Assembly (NCBI RefSeq): GCF_000346465.2
Contig: NC_034016.1
Coordinates: 17,210,063 to 17,274,062 of the forward strand
DNA from: Prunus persica
Lineage: Eukaryota > Streptophyta > Magnoliopsida > Rosales > Rosaceae
Length of the DNA: 64,000 nt
Direction: 5' to 3'
Notes under the pieces: generated by a model
Seen by the model: the letters and a program-made list of their open reading frames with translations, nothing else
Told to the model about the DNA's origin: nothing
The model's database searches: none
Made by a program: the position numbers and the translations under genes
Part shown: positions 47,601-60,699 of the stretch, one piece after another
How positions within the stretch are numbered: the first letter of the stretch is position 1
Layout of the letters: every line of letters starts with the position of its first letter

Positions 47601-49300
47601 CCAAACAATACAAAAAATAATGCACTGCATAAGAAGAAGAAGAAAAAATTTGTAATTGAAGTCACCCCCCACCCTTCCCCCTATTTCTCTTGTCACCCAT
47701 TTATTTATTTTTTTACTTCATTGCCACTATTTACCAGTTTGTACTTACTTACTTACTAGTACTGGTTTTTATCTTCATTTAAAAAAAAAAACAAATTCCA
47801 TCAATTATGAGGGTATTTTGGGCAGAAGAAAACATGAGGGCCCTGCCTGCCTGTTCCACGACAAATTGATCAGGTACTTTGAAATCAAATCACCAGAGTT
47901 TCTCAGAGGATTAGGAAGGGCGGACATACATCTTTCATGATGCTCGTGACTGCACTGCATCACTCTCTTTTCTTTGCATTGCAATTTGCAAGTAAAATAG
48001 TACCGTTGGATTGGATGAAGACAAAGCAATCAATAAAAGCCAGGCTAAAAGACGTCTTGGACGATGAATCTACTATCAAAATAAAGATAACTTTCCCACA
48101 ACCAGCAACAACCGTTTTCTTTTGTTTTTCTGTGAAAGGGCCCCACATCTTCAATCTCAACCATTAAAATAATTCAAAAAGAATGTAAGTCCAGCTCAAA
48201 TCCTGTGTCTCTGATCAAACACATACATGCGACTGTCTCCATAGTTTTGTTCTTTTTCTTTCTGTACATGCCTTACGCATGTCTTTGGGTAAACCCACAT
48301 GAGGGGGTGGGGGTCATCCCCCATATCTTAATCCAAATTTGTGAATGTTCTTGTGTTCCATTAAATTATGTTATACAAATCCTAACTAATTAAGAATGAG
48401 AGATGCTAATCGTACTTGCTCAAGATAAATTTCATACCCGGACTTGTTGTCACGTCATGTATTTTGAGCAGGTCACGTTAGCATTTCTCATTAGTAAGTT
48501 TTAGTGAATATGTTTAATGCATGTTCAATATACTAATAAGTAGTTATCATGATTTTACATGTCATCTTTTTCAACCCGTCAACCTTGAAGTTCGATGTAT
48601 TTCACAAGACAAGCCTCTAAAGATTTGATGCTCTCTATTATTAGTGATCATATGACATTAATGTTTGAAGAAGAATGACATGCACAACTAGAATTGTAAT
48701 TTGAATTCTATTAAAGTCAGTTGCATCCGTAAATGCATGTAGATCTTATTATAGGACTCGTGTAAATCAACGATTAGAAAGTACCCATTTTAAAGCAGCC
48801 TTTGTAGGGTTAGTGTAATTGAAACTCAGAAATCAAAATGCTACTTTAAATAGAAAGTCACATATTTTGTCTATTACATGTGTCCTTAACCTGAGGTAGG
48901 TAAAAAACATTGAACCCTTAAACATGGCTCAACATTTGGTTTGGTGAGTTCCAATTTTCAAACCAATGAACTAAAACATAAACCACATATTTGAGCTGAA
49001 TTATTGTTCAAGGGAAAAGGTTGGTTACTCTAAATACAGCTCTCAATGCAGCCCTAAACGCATCAAATACAAATATACCCACTGGTTCCAAACCAATCTC
49101 TTCAACCCCACAAGTTTCATACAGAGAGAGAGAGAGAGATTTGGAGAGATATATAACCGTTGTAGGTCGTGGTCTAGTTGGATGCCAGGCTGACTCACCT
49201 TTGGCCCTACCCAATACCCGTCTGCGTAACCTCCCTAAACCCCTTCTTCCCTTTACCGTCACAGAGATGATTAACCTTCACATGGTCTTGCTGTACCCTC
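44700..49300. other. intergenic DNA, no gene recognised
   Basis: The first few hundred bases are the 3' UTR of the HGSNAT-like gene. The rest is AT-rich with only short domain-free open frames. Possible regulatory words are a G-box core (CACGTG near 47039) and, close to the right end, CT/GA runs (49127-49139, 49316-49333) in the PIP2 promoter or leader. A decayed tRNA-like fragment may lie near 45850-45930. Confidence 0.5.
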
Positions 49301-49592
49301 TGGCCCCACGCACTACTCTCTCTCTCTCTCTCTAAAAACCCTAAAAACAACACCCCCTTTTTCTCTCTCTCTAACCTATTCTGTCCCACTCCCAACCATT
49401 TCTCACATATTTTTAAAATCCCCAAAATACCCCTCCCTTATCCATAAATGTACCATTTCCCTTCCTTTCTCCCTCCTCACTGCTCACTCTTAAAAACAAA
49501 CCCCTCACCCCCAAAAACCTCCAAAGCTCTTTCTCTACACTCTTTTGTGCAAAAGACCAAACTTTTGAGCGCTCTCTACCTGCTTGAGAAAA

Positions 49593-50823
49593 ATGTCCAA
49601 AGAAGTGAGTGAAGAGGGACAAGCCCACCACCATGGGAAGGACTATGTGGACCCACCACCAGCTCCTCTCATCGACAGCGATGAGCTCAAGCGGTGGTCC
49701 TTCTACAGAGCCCTCATAGCCGAGTTCATAGCCACCCTGCTCTTCCTCTACATCACCGTATCCACTGTCATAGGCAACAAGGTCCAGAGCGGGCCTTGCG
49801 ATGGCGTTGGCCTTCTGGGTATTGCATGGGCCTTCGGTGGCATGATCTTCGTCCTCGTCTACTGCACCGCCGGCATCTCTGGTAAGAAATACCAGCAACC
49901 CATTTCGTTTTCAGGCCTTTTCTTCAAAACCCATGTCGTCTTTTTGCCCTGTTGGTGCTTGATTTCTGATGAGTTTTTGGTTTCTTTTTGTGTTTTCAGG
50001 TGGTCACATTAACCCAGCTGTGACTTTCGGGCTTTTCTTGGCTCGCAAGGTCTCGTTGATCAGAGCTGTGGCTTACATCGTGGCCCAGAGCTTAGGAGCC
50101 ATTGTTGGTGTTGGGCTGGTCAAGGCCTTCCAGAAACACAACTACAACTCACAGGGTGGTGGAGCCAACACGGTGGCTCCTGGCTACAGCAAGGGCACAG
50201 CTTTGGGTGCTGAGATTATTGGCACCTTTGTTCTCGTCTACACAGTTTTCTCAGCCACTGACCCCAAGAGGAGTGCACGTGACTCCCACGTGCCTGTAAG
50301 TCTCAAATTCTTAGCTTTTCTTGTTTCTCTTTTCTTTCCATAATTGGTTTCTGTTTTGTTTTCCAAACCAAAAAAAGAGTTTGGTTTTTGGTTTCTGGGT
50401 CTTGAGATTTTGATGATTTTAACATGTGGGTTGGTTTGTATGTGCAGGTTTTGGCTCCACTGCCTATTGGGTTTGCTGTGTTCATTGTGCACTTGGCTAC
50501 AATCCCCATCACTGGTACTGGAATCAACCCAGCAAGGAGCTTTGGTCCTGCTGTGATTTTCAACAACGAAAAAGCCTGGGATGACCAGGTAAGAAGACCC
50601 TTTTGCTTTTGGTCTTTCTTAAACTCATACTACATGGCGTTTTGATTGTTGTTTGTTGTGATTATTTGGTCTTTTTTAACAATGGTTTTGTGAACTTGTG
50701 CAGTGGATCTTCTGGGTTGGGCCATTTGTTGGAGCTCTGGCTGCAGCTGCATACCACCAGTACATTCTCAGAGCAGCAGCTATCAAGGCTTTGGGATCAT
50801 TCAGAAGCAACCCAACCAATTGA
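49593..50823 (+). CDS. PIP2: plasma-membrane aquaporin, PIP2 group
   Basis: Four exons, 49593-49881, 50000-50295, 50448-50588 and 50704-50823, give 281 residues, the usual PIP2 length and gene structure. It forms a tetrameric water channel in the plasma membrane. Six membrane helices are evident. The two half-helix motifs are NPA at 101-103 ([10 protein letters not shown]) and 222-224 (GINPARSFG), with the selectivity-filter residues His and Arg expected of a water-specific PIP. His193 in ARDSHVP matches the conserved loop D histidine that closes PIP channels at acidic pH. The short N-terminus and the C-terminal GSFRSNPTN, with Ser274 and Ser277 in phosphorylation positions, point to PIP2 rather than PIP1. 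The leader is CT-rich. Gene order suggests orthology to the Arabidopsis PIP2;7/PIP2;8 pair. Confidence 0.97.
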
Positions 50824-50899
50824 TTCAAAAGAGAGGGAGATGAAAAAGGAAGAAAAGAGTGTCAAGTTCTGATATTTTGTTCTATTTGTTGATGATTGT

Positions 50900-53290
50900 G
50901 TATGAGAAGATCTTGATGTTGATGATCATCTTATATCTTTCTTGTTTCTTTATTATCTTTTAATTTCTTATTGTTAGCTGTGGATGATGTGCATTGAGTA
51001 GTGAGATAATGTTTTGCTCCCCTGTGTGTGTCTCTCTCTCTCTAATAATTTTCATCATGGTCTCTCTTACCCACCTAATAAATATATTTGGAAGCCCTTT
51101 AAAAATAGAAAATCAAACAAGCAATTTACTAGGTAAAATTTTAGTCCAACTTGCATTAGCAAGCTAAAATAATTAAGCCATCTACCTGTCTTCAATCCAT
51201 GCTGCATTGCACAGGCCAAAGTTTTAACTTTCTTGGCACAACTGCTGGCTCTACAAAGCAGCTTTGCTGCTTTCTGTGTGGGTGTGGGTGTTGGCGGGGT
51301 GATTTGTCCTGATAACCTTGGATTCTAGTGGGTTCAGGCCACGTGTCCTTCCAGAAGAACAGCCTAGAGCATTGAAGATGCCTCTACACACATATACACA
51401 TATAATATTATATACATTGGGGCCTGCAGGGTTTTGTGAGTGAGGTGCTGCTGTAGCCCCGGGTTTCTTTGTGCCTTTCTAGAAAGGTCTGAAATGACAA
51501 GTGCGTTGGTTCAGTTTTTGGAACAGAGTGGGACTATAATAACCCAGCCTCGTAATAAAGTAAGAAAGTGAAAGCAGAATGGGACTGGACTGGACTGGAC
51601 TGGGACGGGACTATATAACCAATGCTCTCTGTATTTGCATTTGCCACGCATTGGACTGCATGTCATGGCAAGCACATGGGTCGATGAACCTCATTGGTCC
51701 ACTGAAATTCCAAAAAAGAAAAAGGAAAGATAAAATGACCATTTTGTATATTTTTTACCTGTTATTTTATTTGCCTCTCGTCTTTTCACGATGGTCATTT
51801 CGTTGGAAACCTAAGAGTATTCGATGTATAGAGAGAGAGAGAGAGAGAGAGAGAGTGTGAGAGAGAGAGTGTGAGAGAGAGAGTGGTCCATGCAGTGTCA
51901 AAAATCAGGCTTCAAATTGGTTTATTTAGTGCTGTGGTCCTCACCTGTCCTGCTGGGTCTTCAATATTTTCTTCACGAGGATGCCAGTGAGGCATAGTTG
52001 TGGTTCAAAAATATTCGTAACTATGCTCCTTTATTATTTTTGAGTCTTTTTTGATAAGCATGAACTGAAATTGAAATGATAGGAATGTCGCTCCAACAGG
52101 ACCACAGGGTTTTGCCGTTGTAGATGGTTTAATAATACAAAATAAATCTCTGAAAATCGTTGCTACAAATTTTCAAGCAGCAGTCAACCTCATCTTGCTT
52201 TTTGATATTTTTTATTATTATATATAAGCAATATTTTAAATTATTCAAAAAAACTCAAATTTAAATACAAAAAGACGACCTGCTCTAGTTAAATGACCTA
52301 ATCCACATCTGCTCTAAATTCTAAAAAGAAAAAGAAATCCTCGTGTAGTATTTTTCAGTTCATCTTGCCTCAAACTGGTAGGAGATTCAAAAGCTGCGCC
52401 TACAGATCAACGCGTGGAACATGAGATGCACGTGAAGCTCAACACACCACCAAAAGCTTGAAGTTCAGAAGAATAAATGAATAGGACAATGCTATGCAAC
52501 CCAATATATATATATTTTTTCGAACTTTTATATTTCCAACTTGTGCAACATTCTGAAATTGAGCGCCAACAACTTTGTTTTTTATTTACAATGATATGCC
52601 ATGCACTGCTCTACCATTTTAATGGTGCTCGGACCTCACAAGAGAGGAACTTCGCGTTTTGGGACATTAAAAAAAAATCTTGGTGAAAGGGGGAGAATCT
52701 GGATGGGGTCTTCTAACACCCTCTCAAACATTCAAAAGAAGATGCCATCAATAAAAGCACTGCAATCATGAAGGAAAGCTAGGCCGTTTGAGAGTTTTGT
52801 AGGCCCATTCTATTCCTCTTTGGGCAACATGCCATTATTCATGATTTTTAGCCTGTTCTTGCAGGACTGAAATCACCCAAATTTAGATGAGTTTCCACTT
52901 TCCTATCACATGGGACCGATCTGCGTGAGGGCCGCATCTGCCTTTAGGCACTTCAGAGTGAACATAAAACTGATAATAGCAATTCCACATATTATCAGGC
53001 ATTTTCATACATTTTTCAAATGATGCATATATGCTCATATGAAAAAATGTATAAATTCCGGTGTTAATTGGACAACTATTATCAGTTTCTACACGAAAAC
53101 TTGTTATGCCACTTAAAACTCTAACGAAATCTGAGTATAACAAAACACTTTCACCCCAAATTCTAACATGTATTATTACAATTCCCCAGCACCAATCTGC
53201 CAGAAGTAAGTCCATGGAATCATAAGTTCCCATAAGTCAGTTGATTACACAATTAGACAAACATCGGAAGACAGTGTATTTTGTTGAGTT
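50900..53290. other. intergenic DNA between convergent PIP2 and SYF2
   Basis: Contains the 3' UTRs of both genes, an ACTGG-type short tandem run at 51581-51601 and a (GA)n microsatellite at 51831-51884. A perfect G-box (CCACGTGTC) lies near 51340, but no downstream gene is evident. No other gene was recognised. Confidence 0.55.
51831..51884 (+). repeat. (GA)n microsatellite with GTGT interruptions
   Basis: GA repeats over 54 bases interrupted twice by GTGTGA. Non-coding. Confidence 0.9.
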
Positions 53291-53294
53291 TACC

Positions 53295-55411
53295 CTAGTC
53301 AGGCAATGCAGTTCCTCGCTCAAGATTGTTTTTGATCTCCAGTGTGTATCTACCAAAGGCTCGCTCAATCTTCTTATTGAAATGCTCATTTCGGTCATTG
53401 ATCGAGTCAATATCTTTCTCATCGTGGAACCTCCTCCTCCTGCTAAATGACTTCTTCTTCTCTTCCCGATCCTTGAGTTCCTTCACCATCTTATCAATCT
53501 TGTCCTCTGATATCTTTGGAGCCTGCACAATTAAATAGAACATTCAGGGCTTAGACACCATTTTTAACCAGATTACCAGGAATCAGATTTCCCTCAACAG
53601 CAAAATACCTTCCCATATTGGAGGCTGGAAGCTTCACGATAGAACTCTGGATCAGCCTCTTTCATCCTATTGTATTCTTCCAAGTCAATCTCAATGTTCT
53701 TTGTTCGCTTTTTGTATGCATCATACAGAGTTTTCTGATTGAAAACTGTTTGAACAACATGTCAGATCACATTTTGATTTTATAGATTTATACAAGACTA
53801 GAAGAACAAAGTGGATATCAAGAATATTGTTCACTTCAACACTTAATCTTTCTGCATCATAATTGGCAATAGAGAATTCTGATATGTGTGCAAGCATGCA
53901 TAAAAGCACATGGTTGAAAATACGATGTATACAGAACCCAATTTAGCTTAAACATATGTATGGCAAGTATCAAATAAATAATGTAACAACATTAATACAC
54001 CCCTTTCTCTTGCTTAACCCTAGGTTACACAATGCCATTTCCTTTCCTCATATGTCCTACATATTCGTATCTACTCATTAAGAGTAACTAAGCCATTCCA
54101 GTTTACATCAACAAACTTTCTCTCATATTCTATAACTTCAAAAAGCAAATTGAGTTTGATAAAAATCATGAGTCCATATCAAATACAGCTACAAGTATGT
54201 TCCGAAACAAAGGAACATAAAGAGCATAAGTAATCATCATTAACAATGAACTGAGGAGACCAGCTAAAACCTTAACCAAACAAAGAAATAATAATGAATT
54301 AATGAGCAGAGATTCTAAAACATACCATCCCAGCCAGCTGGGGCTGGATCCTTTTCCCATTTCTTGTATTTTGCCTCTGCCATCTCTTGTGTATCTAGCA
54401 TGTACGCGCTTTTCATATCCAAATTATTTGCATCTAGAAGTTTGCCAATTCTTTTCTTCCTCTCTTCAAGCCATTTTTGTTTAGAAATGCCCCTGGACTC
54501 TTGTGGAGGTTCCAGTCTTTTCTTTTCAGCTGTAATATCCGTTTGATTGTCTTTTCTTGCCTTATTCTAAATAAAAGTTAACAGTGGAATCAATAAAGAA
54601 GTATGATGGAACAGTTTTATATTTTAAAATCCAATGAACTTAATGACAAGGACTTACCATCTTCATCCTCAATTCCCACAATTTTTTCTTCCTCCCTGTG
54701 AACTTTGTGAAGTCTCCTTCCATATTCTCCTCGGGATGGTCATCACCATCATCAGCATGTTCTTCAGAATCTGGTTTTTCATTATGTACATATTCCTCTT
54801 GCTCAGCGGCCTCTGAGTTGGATTTTCCACTACCACCACTGGCTTGCACATCTTCTGATGTAGTGTAGAACAGAATGATTTAGGTATACAGACACAAATT
54901 GGGGTGGAACAATAGTTTCATAAGGGGTCAAAGAAATGGAGGACCTAGAGTTTTCAAGTATAGCTAAAGTTCTACCACACATATCTGAATATAAATATAA
55001 AAAAACAATGCAGACTTCTATATAAAAAAGGAGGAAAAATTGATAACTTGAGTCCCTGCTCCGTAATAACATTTGAAAACGATGTATTATCCCATAAAAT
55101 CAGTCCCCTGAGGTTCAGTTTCAGATGAAAGCAGCTTCTGTCCAAGACCATACAGCTTACAGAGTCAAAACTGAAGTGCAAGAAAGATTTCATCTTTCTC
55201 TAGGCCACGACACGACACAACAAAAAATAGCCAATTATTGCATACTAAACAGACACAAAATGCACCGGTTAAAGAAAAAAGCATTACCTGATTGGTTTTG
55301 ATCCATTCGAGCCTTAGCTTCGGCAATAACTGTAAAGCAATATTCGCTGCATTCATGGTAGGGATTGGATGCATTTCTGCAATCTGGGTGTACTCTTCCT
55401 TCGTCAGACAT
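53295..55411 (-). CDS. SYF2: pre-mRNA-splicing factor SYF2 (GCIP-interacting protein)
   Basis: Minus-strand exons: 55411-55288, 54854-54658, 54566-54326, 53745-53609 and 53522-53295; 927 nt, 308 residues. SYF2 belongs to the Prp19/NTC-associated part of the spliceosome in the nucleus. The SYF2 domain covers about residues 95-300: RKKKLWELRMKM, then KQKWLEERKKRIGKLLD, KKWEKDPAPAGWD, a TLYDAYKKRTKNI stretch, and the C-terminal FSRRRRFHDEKDIDSIN. Residues 43-100 are acidic and low-complexity. The first 41 residues carry a His/Cys motif, HPDC..(S)NPYHEC...C, also found in exon 1 of the neighbouring PEARLI 4 gene. A 5' UTR intron is likely at 55451-55704, with exon ends reading CTCGCAG/GT and TTTCAG/GT on the minus strand. 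Convergent with PIP2. Confidence 0.94.
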
Positions 55412-55779
55412 GTTTTTCGTAATTCAGATATTCTATATCTCTGAAGCTACCTGAAATAAACTACATCAAATAAACCTAATTTCAGATTCCATAACCAAAC
55501 CAATGACAATAATTTCAAAAACCCAACTCTTCTAAATTCCAAATCTTTACTTAGAAAGCTTATAATGAAGTCTGGCTCTATAATTTCAATTCCTGAAATC
55601 ATTCATCGGCTTATCGGGAACTAAACGAAACCTAACTCAAACCAAAACCTAAAGAAGCATAGCCAAATCAAATACGAAACTAATTGCGAAGATAAAGGAC
55701 GAACCTGCGAGATGAATTGCTTCGATTGCTGTGGTCGGTGTCTGGGTTTAGGTTCTGCTTAGGGAAAGAGGGATGAGGA

Positions 55780-56700
55780 ACAAAAGGCTTAGGACTGACG
55801 CGCGAGTTCGAATAAAAAAGAAAATTCTATTCTTTCTTTCTTCTCTATTTTTTTGGGCGGTGAGGTGTAGCTGTGATTATTTTATTTTATTTTTAATATG
55901 CCTCCTCATTGTTATGGGAATGAAAAAGTTTGTCCCAAAGCATTCGACCCAAAAAAAAAAAGCTCAACTTACATGGCTGGGCCAACAAAACTTGTGATAA
56001 TTTGGCCAATTATCGCATACAAACTTCATAAATCTCAATCCAAGACCTCCATCCAACAACTTAAAATCACAAGAAGAATTTGCATGTCACATGGAGATAA
56101 TATTGTAGTTATTCTCAACCAATCACGTTTTGCCTTGTGAAATTTTTATCACGAGTGGCATAACATAATTAGTTGGGATAGTAAAATAGTGCTATCCCCA
56201 TGATATATATGTTTTTCTCTAAAATCACATGGGAAAAAATTGCTACAAGGTTAGATTTCCCTTCCAAAATTTCATCAAATCTCCATCCAATCACAAATGA
56301 TGTAGATGCTAAAAGTATGGCATGAAGCTGACAAATATGGCACAAACAAGAACCTTGGCAGTTTATAGAAAACGAGCCGGATCTAATTTATATGAGATGA
56401 GGAGTTCGCTTGTTCATTAAAAGGGATATAGAAGCATTTATTTTTCAATTACTTTCTTCTACCTCCATTGTGTTCATATAAATGGAAGCAGAAAAACTCA
56501 AAAGAAAAGTGACATGATTTCATCAAATCACTAAGTCAGTAGGGTCTTCAATCCCCTACTCTTCACATTACTTGTAGTACAAGTACCACACCGAAATCGA
56601 CACGATAACCTATGTTTACTATATAGCTAAAAGTATAAAAGGATGTACTAAATTAGTTTCACTCTTCAGAACATTTTATATGTGACCTAGTGATTACAGT
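55780..56700. other. intergenic DNA between SYF2 and the PEARLI 4 gene
   Basis: SYF2 promoter on the left and PEARLI 4 3' UTR on the right; AT-rich between them. No gene was recognised. Confidence 0.5.
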
Positions 56701-56722
56701 CTTTACAGCTTTTGAAGTCGCC

Positions 56723-59700
56723 TCACAACACTTTGTCCAACAATGGCTTGGTTTGAAGATTATCAACCTTGGACTTCATGTTACTAACAGTCTCACTCAG
56801 AGCAGAAGATTTAAGCTCAAGCTCCCTCAGGTGGGCTCTGGTTTCAGCAACCTCCTTTTCTTTCTGAGCCAAAACCTCCATTTGTGATTCTAGTTCTTTC
56901 TTTGTTGATTCTATATCGCGATCGCAGTTGGCCTTTGCTGCTTCGAATGCTCGATGCTGACTGACAAGTTCAGTGGCTTCTGCACATTTGTTGATGATAA
57001 GACGAAGCCAACCAACATCCATTCCTGAGGATTCTACATCCTTAAGCATAGATAACATTTCTTTGACTTTAGGCTTTGTCAGCTGCTTGATTGAAGTTCG
57101 CTTCAACTCTTGAACCACATAACATACGCACTCGAGATAGTAAGAGCGGATGACAATTGATTCCAATTGACAGCTTGCTGCTATATCACCGTATTTGTCA
57201 ACAATCGACTGGAGAATTGAAGAGAAACTTCCTTTCACACGGTATTTTCCCACAGACACACTGGAATCAGAGTTAACAGATCGTGTCTCTTCTTCATCAC
57301 TCTCTTCAAAAGGTTGGAGAGTACCTGAGAAACTAAAGCTTCTAGAATCTGAAGCTGAACCAGCAGCGCCCTCTCCAGCATTGTTGACAGTAAGATTTGG
57401 AACAGAATGATGAAGATTTTCATTGTCTTCCCCATGACCAGGTAATTCACTAGTGACATCAGTAGCACCATTCTCTGGAGGATCTTTGGGATATTCAGGC
57501 TGTCAGAGAGAGATAACATGACAGAGTCATCAAATTGATACGAAAAAAAGACAGAACTTATAACAAATTTGTGCGTTAGTGTAGGGGGTATTGTGGAGGG
57601 GGAGGAGAAAGAGAGGGAACGCACCATTGTGATAATTCCAGATGGAGGCACTAACAGAGAGGACTGCACTTGTCCCTTGTTGAAAGAATCTTTTACTTCA
57701 GAAATCGGTGGAGAATAAGATTTATGCTCACCATTCTGTAATTTCACCTTATCCTTAGATGGAGACGAGGGTAAATCAGAAGGATAAAGTACACCTTCAT
57801 CTGGTACATTTTCAATCTCTTTAGGGTGCTTTGGTTTGGATTCATGCTTTCGTCTGCCGAATATAGGATCATCAAGCACGGAGTCTGCAATTAAAACTGA
57901 CCATAAATTAGGAAAAAGAAGCATGAATACGTCTGCATCCATGTGTATATGGGAATGGCATGGGGAAGAGAACTGAATAAATAAATCCACAATCTATCAA
58001 GTGGAAGAAGATGCATGCCCACCATTCCCTAGTTTCACTATTTCTTTAGATGAAGATGATGAAGATGATGAAGGATAAGCTATACCTTCAACTGGGACAT
58101 CTTCAAGCTCTTCCGAAGTCTTTGGTTGGGATCCCTGCTTTCTTCTGCTAAAAATAGGATCATCAAGGATGGAGCCTGCAATCAAAACTGACCCGAAATT
58201 ACAAAAAAAAGCATAATTACATCTGCACAGTGCACCTATAGTATATGTGCATGGGAGGGGAAAGAGGAAATGCATAAATCCACAACATGTCAGGTGAAAG
58301 AAGATTTACCCTTACCATTCTCTAAATTCACCTTTTCCTTAGATGACAGAGCATATGAATGATAAACTGCTCCTTGCCCAGGGACATTGTCAAGCTCTTG
58401 AGGGGGCTTTGGTCGGGATCTCTCCTTTTTTCTGCCCAATATAGGAACATCGAGTATGGAACCTGCAATTAAAATAGCCCATTAGAAAAGGAACAACCAG
58501 GATTACAATCCATGAGCATTATTTGCATTGCCGGTGGAAGAGGAATGAATAATTCACAATCTGTTTATTCCCTGCACAACGACAAGAAGGGCTCCTCTTC
58601 CCCAGGAGCTCATAGAAACTCCAGTTCATCATTTGGAAGAAGAAGATTTCCTTGCAGAACCTCAGGCATTCCTCCTAAGGCAAACATGAGACTAGATTCT
58701 GTTTTTAGAATTACACACTGGCTATGAATTGATGGCATTTCCATTTCCCAGGACTGGGGGGTTAAAGTTTTGTAGGTTTTTTGTATGTAAGAAGGGAATG
58801 TCATGAAAGGTTATATAAAGCGATGGTGAAATAAATATCTTGCATGGGAAGAGCATCTAATTGTTGTCAAACAGAAAACATAGGTTTGACAATTGGAATG
58901 ACTTTCAGCTCTGCATGAACAGCTTGCTCTCCTATGTGGTTTTTCAATTATTGCAGATATGGAAAGGAAAAATGTACAAAATTACTTAACACAGTGTATT
59001 GAGAGTTATCACACGAAAGTGGGGAAAAACCTGGTTCTTTTATATCCCCACGAGGTTTGGCACCACCGGTTTGTTGCAGGTAATATTCAGGGTCATGGTA
59101 AGGATTAGATGCTCTTCTATCGTCCGCCGCCTTTTTTTTGAACTCACCATCTTTAAAAGTGCTTCCATTATCTTTGAAAAGAAAAGAAAAGAAAAAAATT
59201 CTAAAATTCCAACCTATATTCAGAAAATGATTAAAAGAAAAGACCCCTCAAAGAAGAAGAAACACTCTACGAGCCACTAATTCACTACAAGAAACAATCT
59301 CTAAACGAATAATTCACTGCACCTCGTAAGACCCTACTACTTCCTAATCAATCAAGACAGTAAAACATATCTGCTGCCCAGATAAAATTTGAATGAAAGC
59401 CGCAAGGTATTCAAAATTAAAAGAGTTATGAGACTAAACAAGATGCCAATCATTTATGCAAAACACAGAACGGATAATCCAATAAGAAATTATGTGAGCA
59501 ACAACCAATGACCTGAAATGTGTGCCAACAGGGGAAAACACGGGTACTCACATTTTAAGAAAAACTAGTCAGAATTTATACTGAAAATGAATTTGTCAAT
59601 CTTCAGTGTTCAAGCATATTTAATTACATTTATCTAAAAATAATAAAAAATTGATCCAAGAATACTAACCTGATTTCTTTTTAGTCTTCCGGCCTTTCCC

Positions 59701-59793
59701 TTCCTGAATCTTTCTCAAGCAATTTTCAGTGCATTCATGGTATGGATTGGATACATTTACGCAGTCAGGGTGTACTCTTCCTATCAAAGACAT
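56723..59793 (-). CDS. PEARLI 4 (phospholipase-like) family protein with exon-encoded repeats
   Basis: Minus-strand exons: 59793-59670, 59171-59031, 58462-58316, 58175-58023, 57884-57625 and 57499-56723; 1602 nt, 533 residues. The C-terminal 180 residues form the PEARLI 4 domain: GKYRVKGSFSSILQSIVDKY, SYYLECVCYVVQEL, VGWLRLII, then a coiled coil to the end. The family is called phospholipase-like only by an old annotation; no catalytic motif is visible and the function is unknown. Exon 1 encodes the same HPDC..SNPYHEC...C motif as exon 1 of SYF2, and exon 2 has a second SNPYH. Exons 3, 4 and 5 each begin with a related 50-residue unit ((G/D)S(I/V)LD.PI..R(R/K)K...PK..E(L/I)E.VP..G). A 5' UTR intron is likely at 59819-60577. 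The start ATG matches SYF2 in position and exon length. Confidence 0.88.
57730..58462 (-). repeat. three tandem exon-plus-intron units in the PEARLI 4 gene
   Basis: Exon starts at 58462, 58175 and 57884 are 287 and 291 bases apart. Exon parts and the flanking intron ends (TTTTAATTGCAG-like acceptors, shared words upstream) both match between units. All three splice in phase 1, so units can be added or lost without changing frame. Confidence 0.85.
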
Positions 59794-60699
59794 CTCTCTA
59801 TTGAGCTCACCTACAAGGCTGCAAATTATAATTCCATTAAACAATTTTGAATTTTTATTAATCCAGACACATGGAAGCTTCTGAAATTTTCTTTTCAAAT
59901 CTAACAAATTTTCCTATAATTTTCTTCAAATTCCAAAACCTTTAGGTTCTCTCTAATATTTTGTACATAAGTTCAGGAATAATCAGGCAGGCATAGAATT
60001 GATAATCAATCATTCAACCAAAACAATAAAAAAGTAACATGTCTTCTAATAAAATCATGAAAATTAACACTCAGAAATACTGACAACTTCCATAAAGGTT
60101 CGTTTGGTTGCTGATAAAGCATAGCAAGAAAAGGGAAAAGACAAAAAAAAAAAAACACACACACACAGATAAGAAAAGTTAAAATTGAACCTTTTACCAT
60201 CAGGCAACCAAGCAAACAAGAATTAACATTCACCACTCAATTCAGGTCAATTTAACAAGTCAGCTAAGCTGATAAGGTCAGATTTTTCAAATGAAAAAAG
60301 AACCCATAGAACTTAAATCATAACAGAAGCTCAAGTCCCTTGGTATTCTCACTTTTTTCTCAGCAACCAAACAGAGTATGAAGAGCAATCTTTTAAAACA
60401 TAAAAACATGAACATATAATTTCCTAAACTTTCTCATCAACCACCACAAGATCATTCATGGGCTTAAAGAATTTAGCATCTTTAACAGATTCCAATGAAT
60501 ACCAATATCAGAATTCCACCAAAAATAACAACCAACAGAAAAAAAAAAAAAATCAGGGCCAGAGTGAGAGAAAAGACCTTGAAATGAAATGGGTTTTGTG
60601 GGGACTTCTGTTCTGCTCTCCCAGCGATTCTATAGGAAACGATTTTTGTGTGACGAAGAGCAGATGACTAAAAGTTGGTGGAGCACTCTTGTTTTGACC

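Noticed and set aside
48285..48330. G/C-rich palindromic stretch (GGGGGTCATCCCCC) as a possible terminator or microRNA stem
   Set aside because: The stem is too short and no known microRNA sequence is present.
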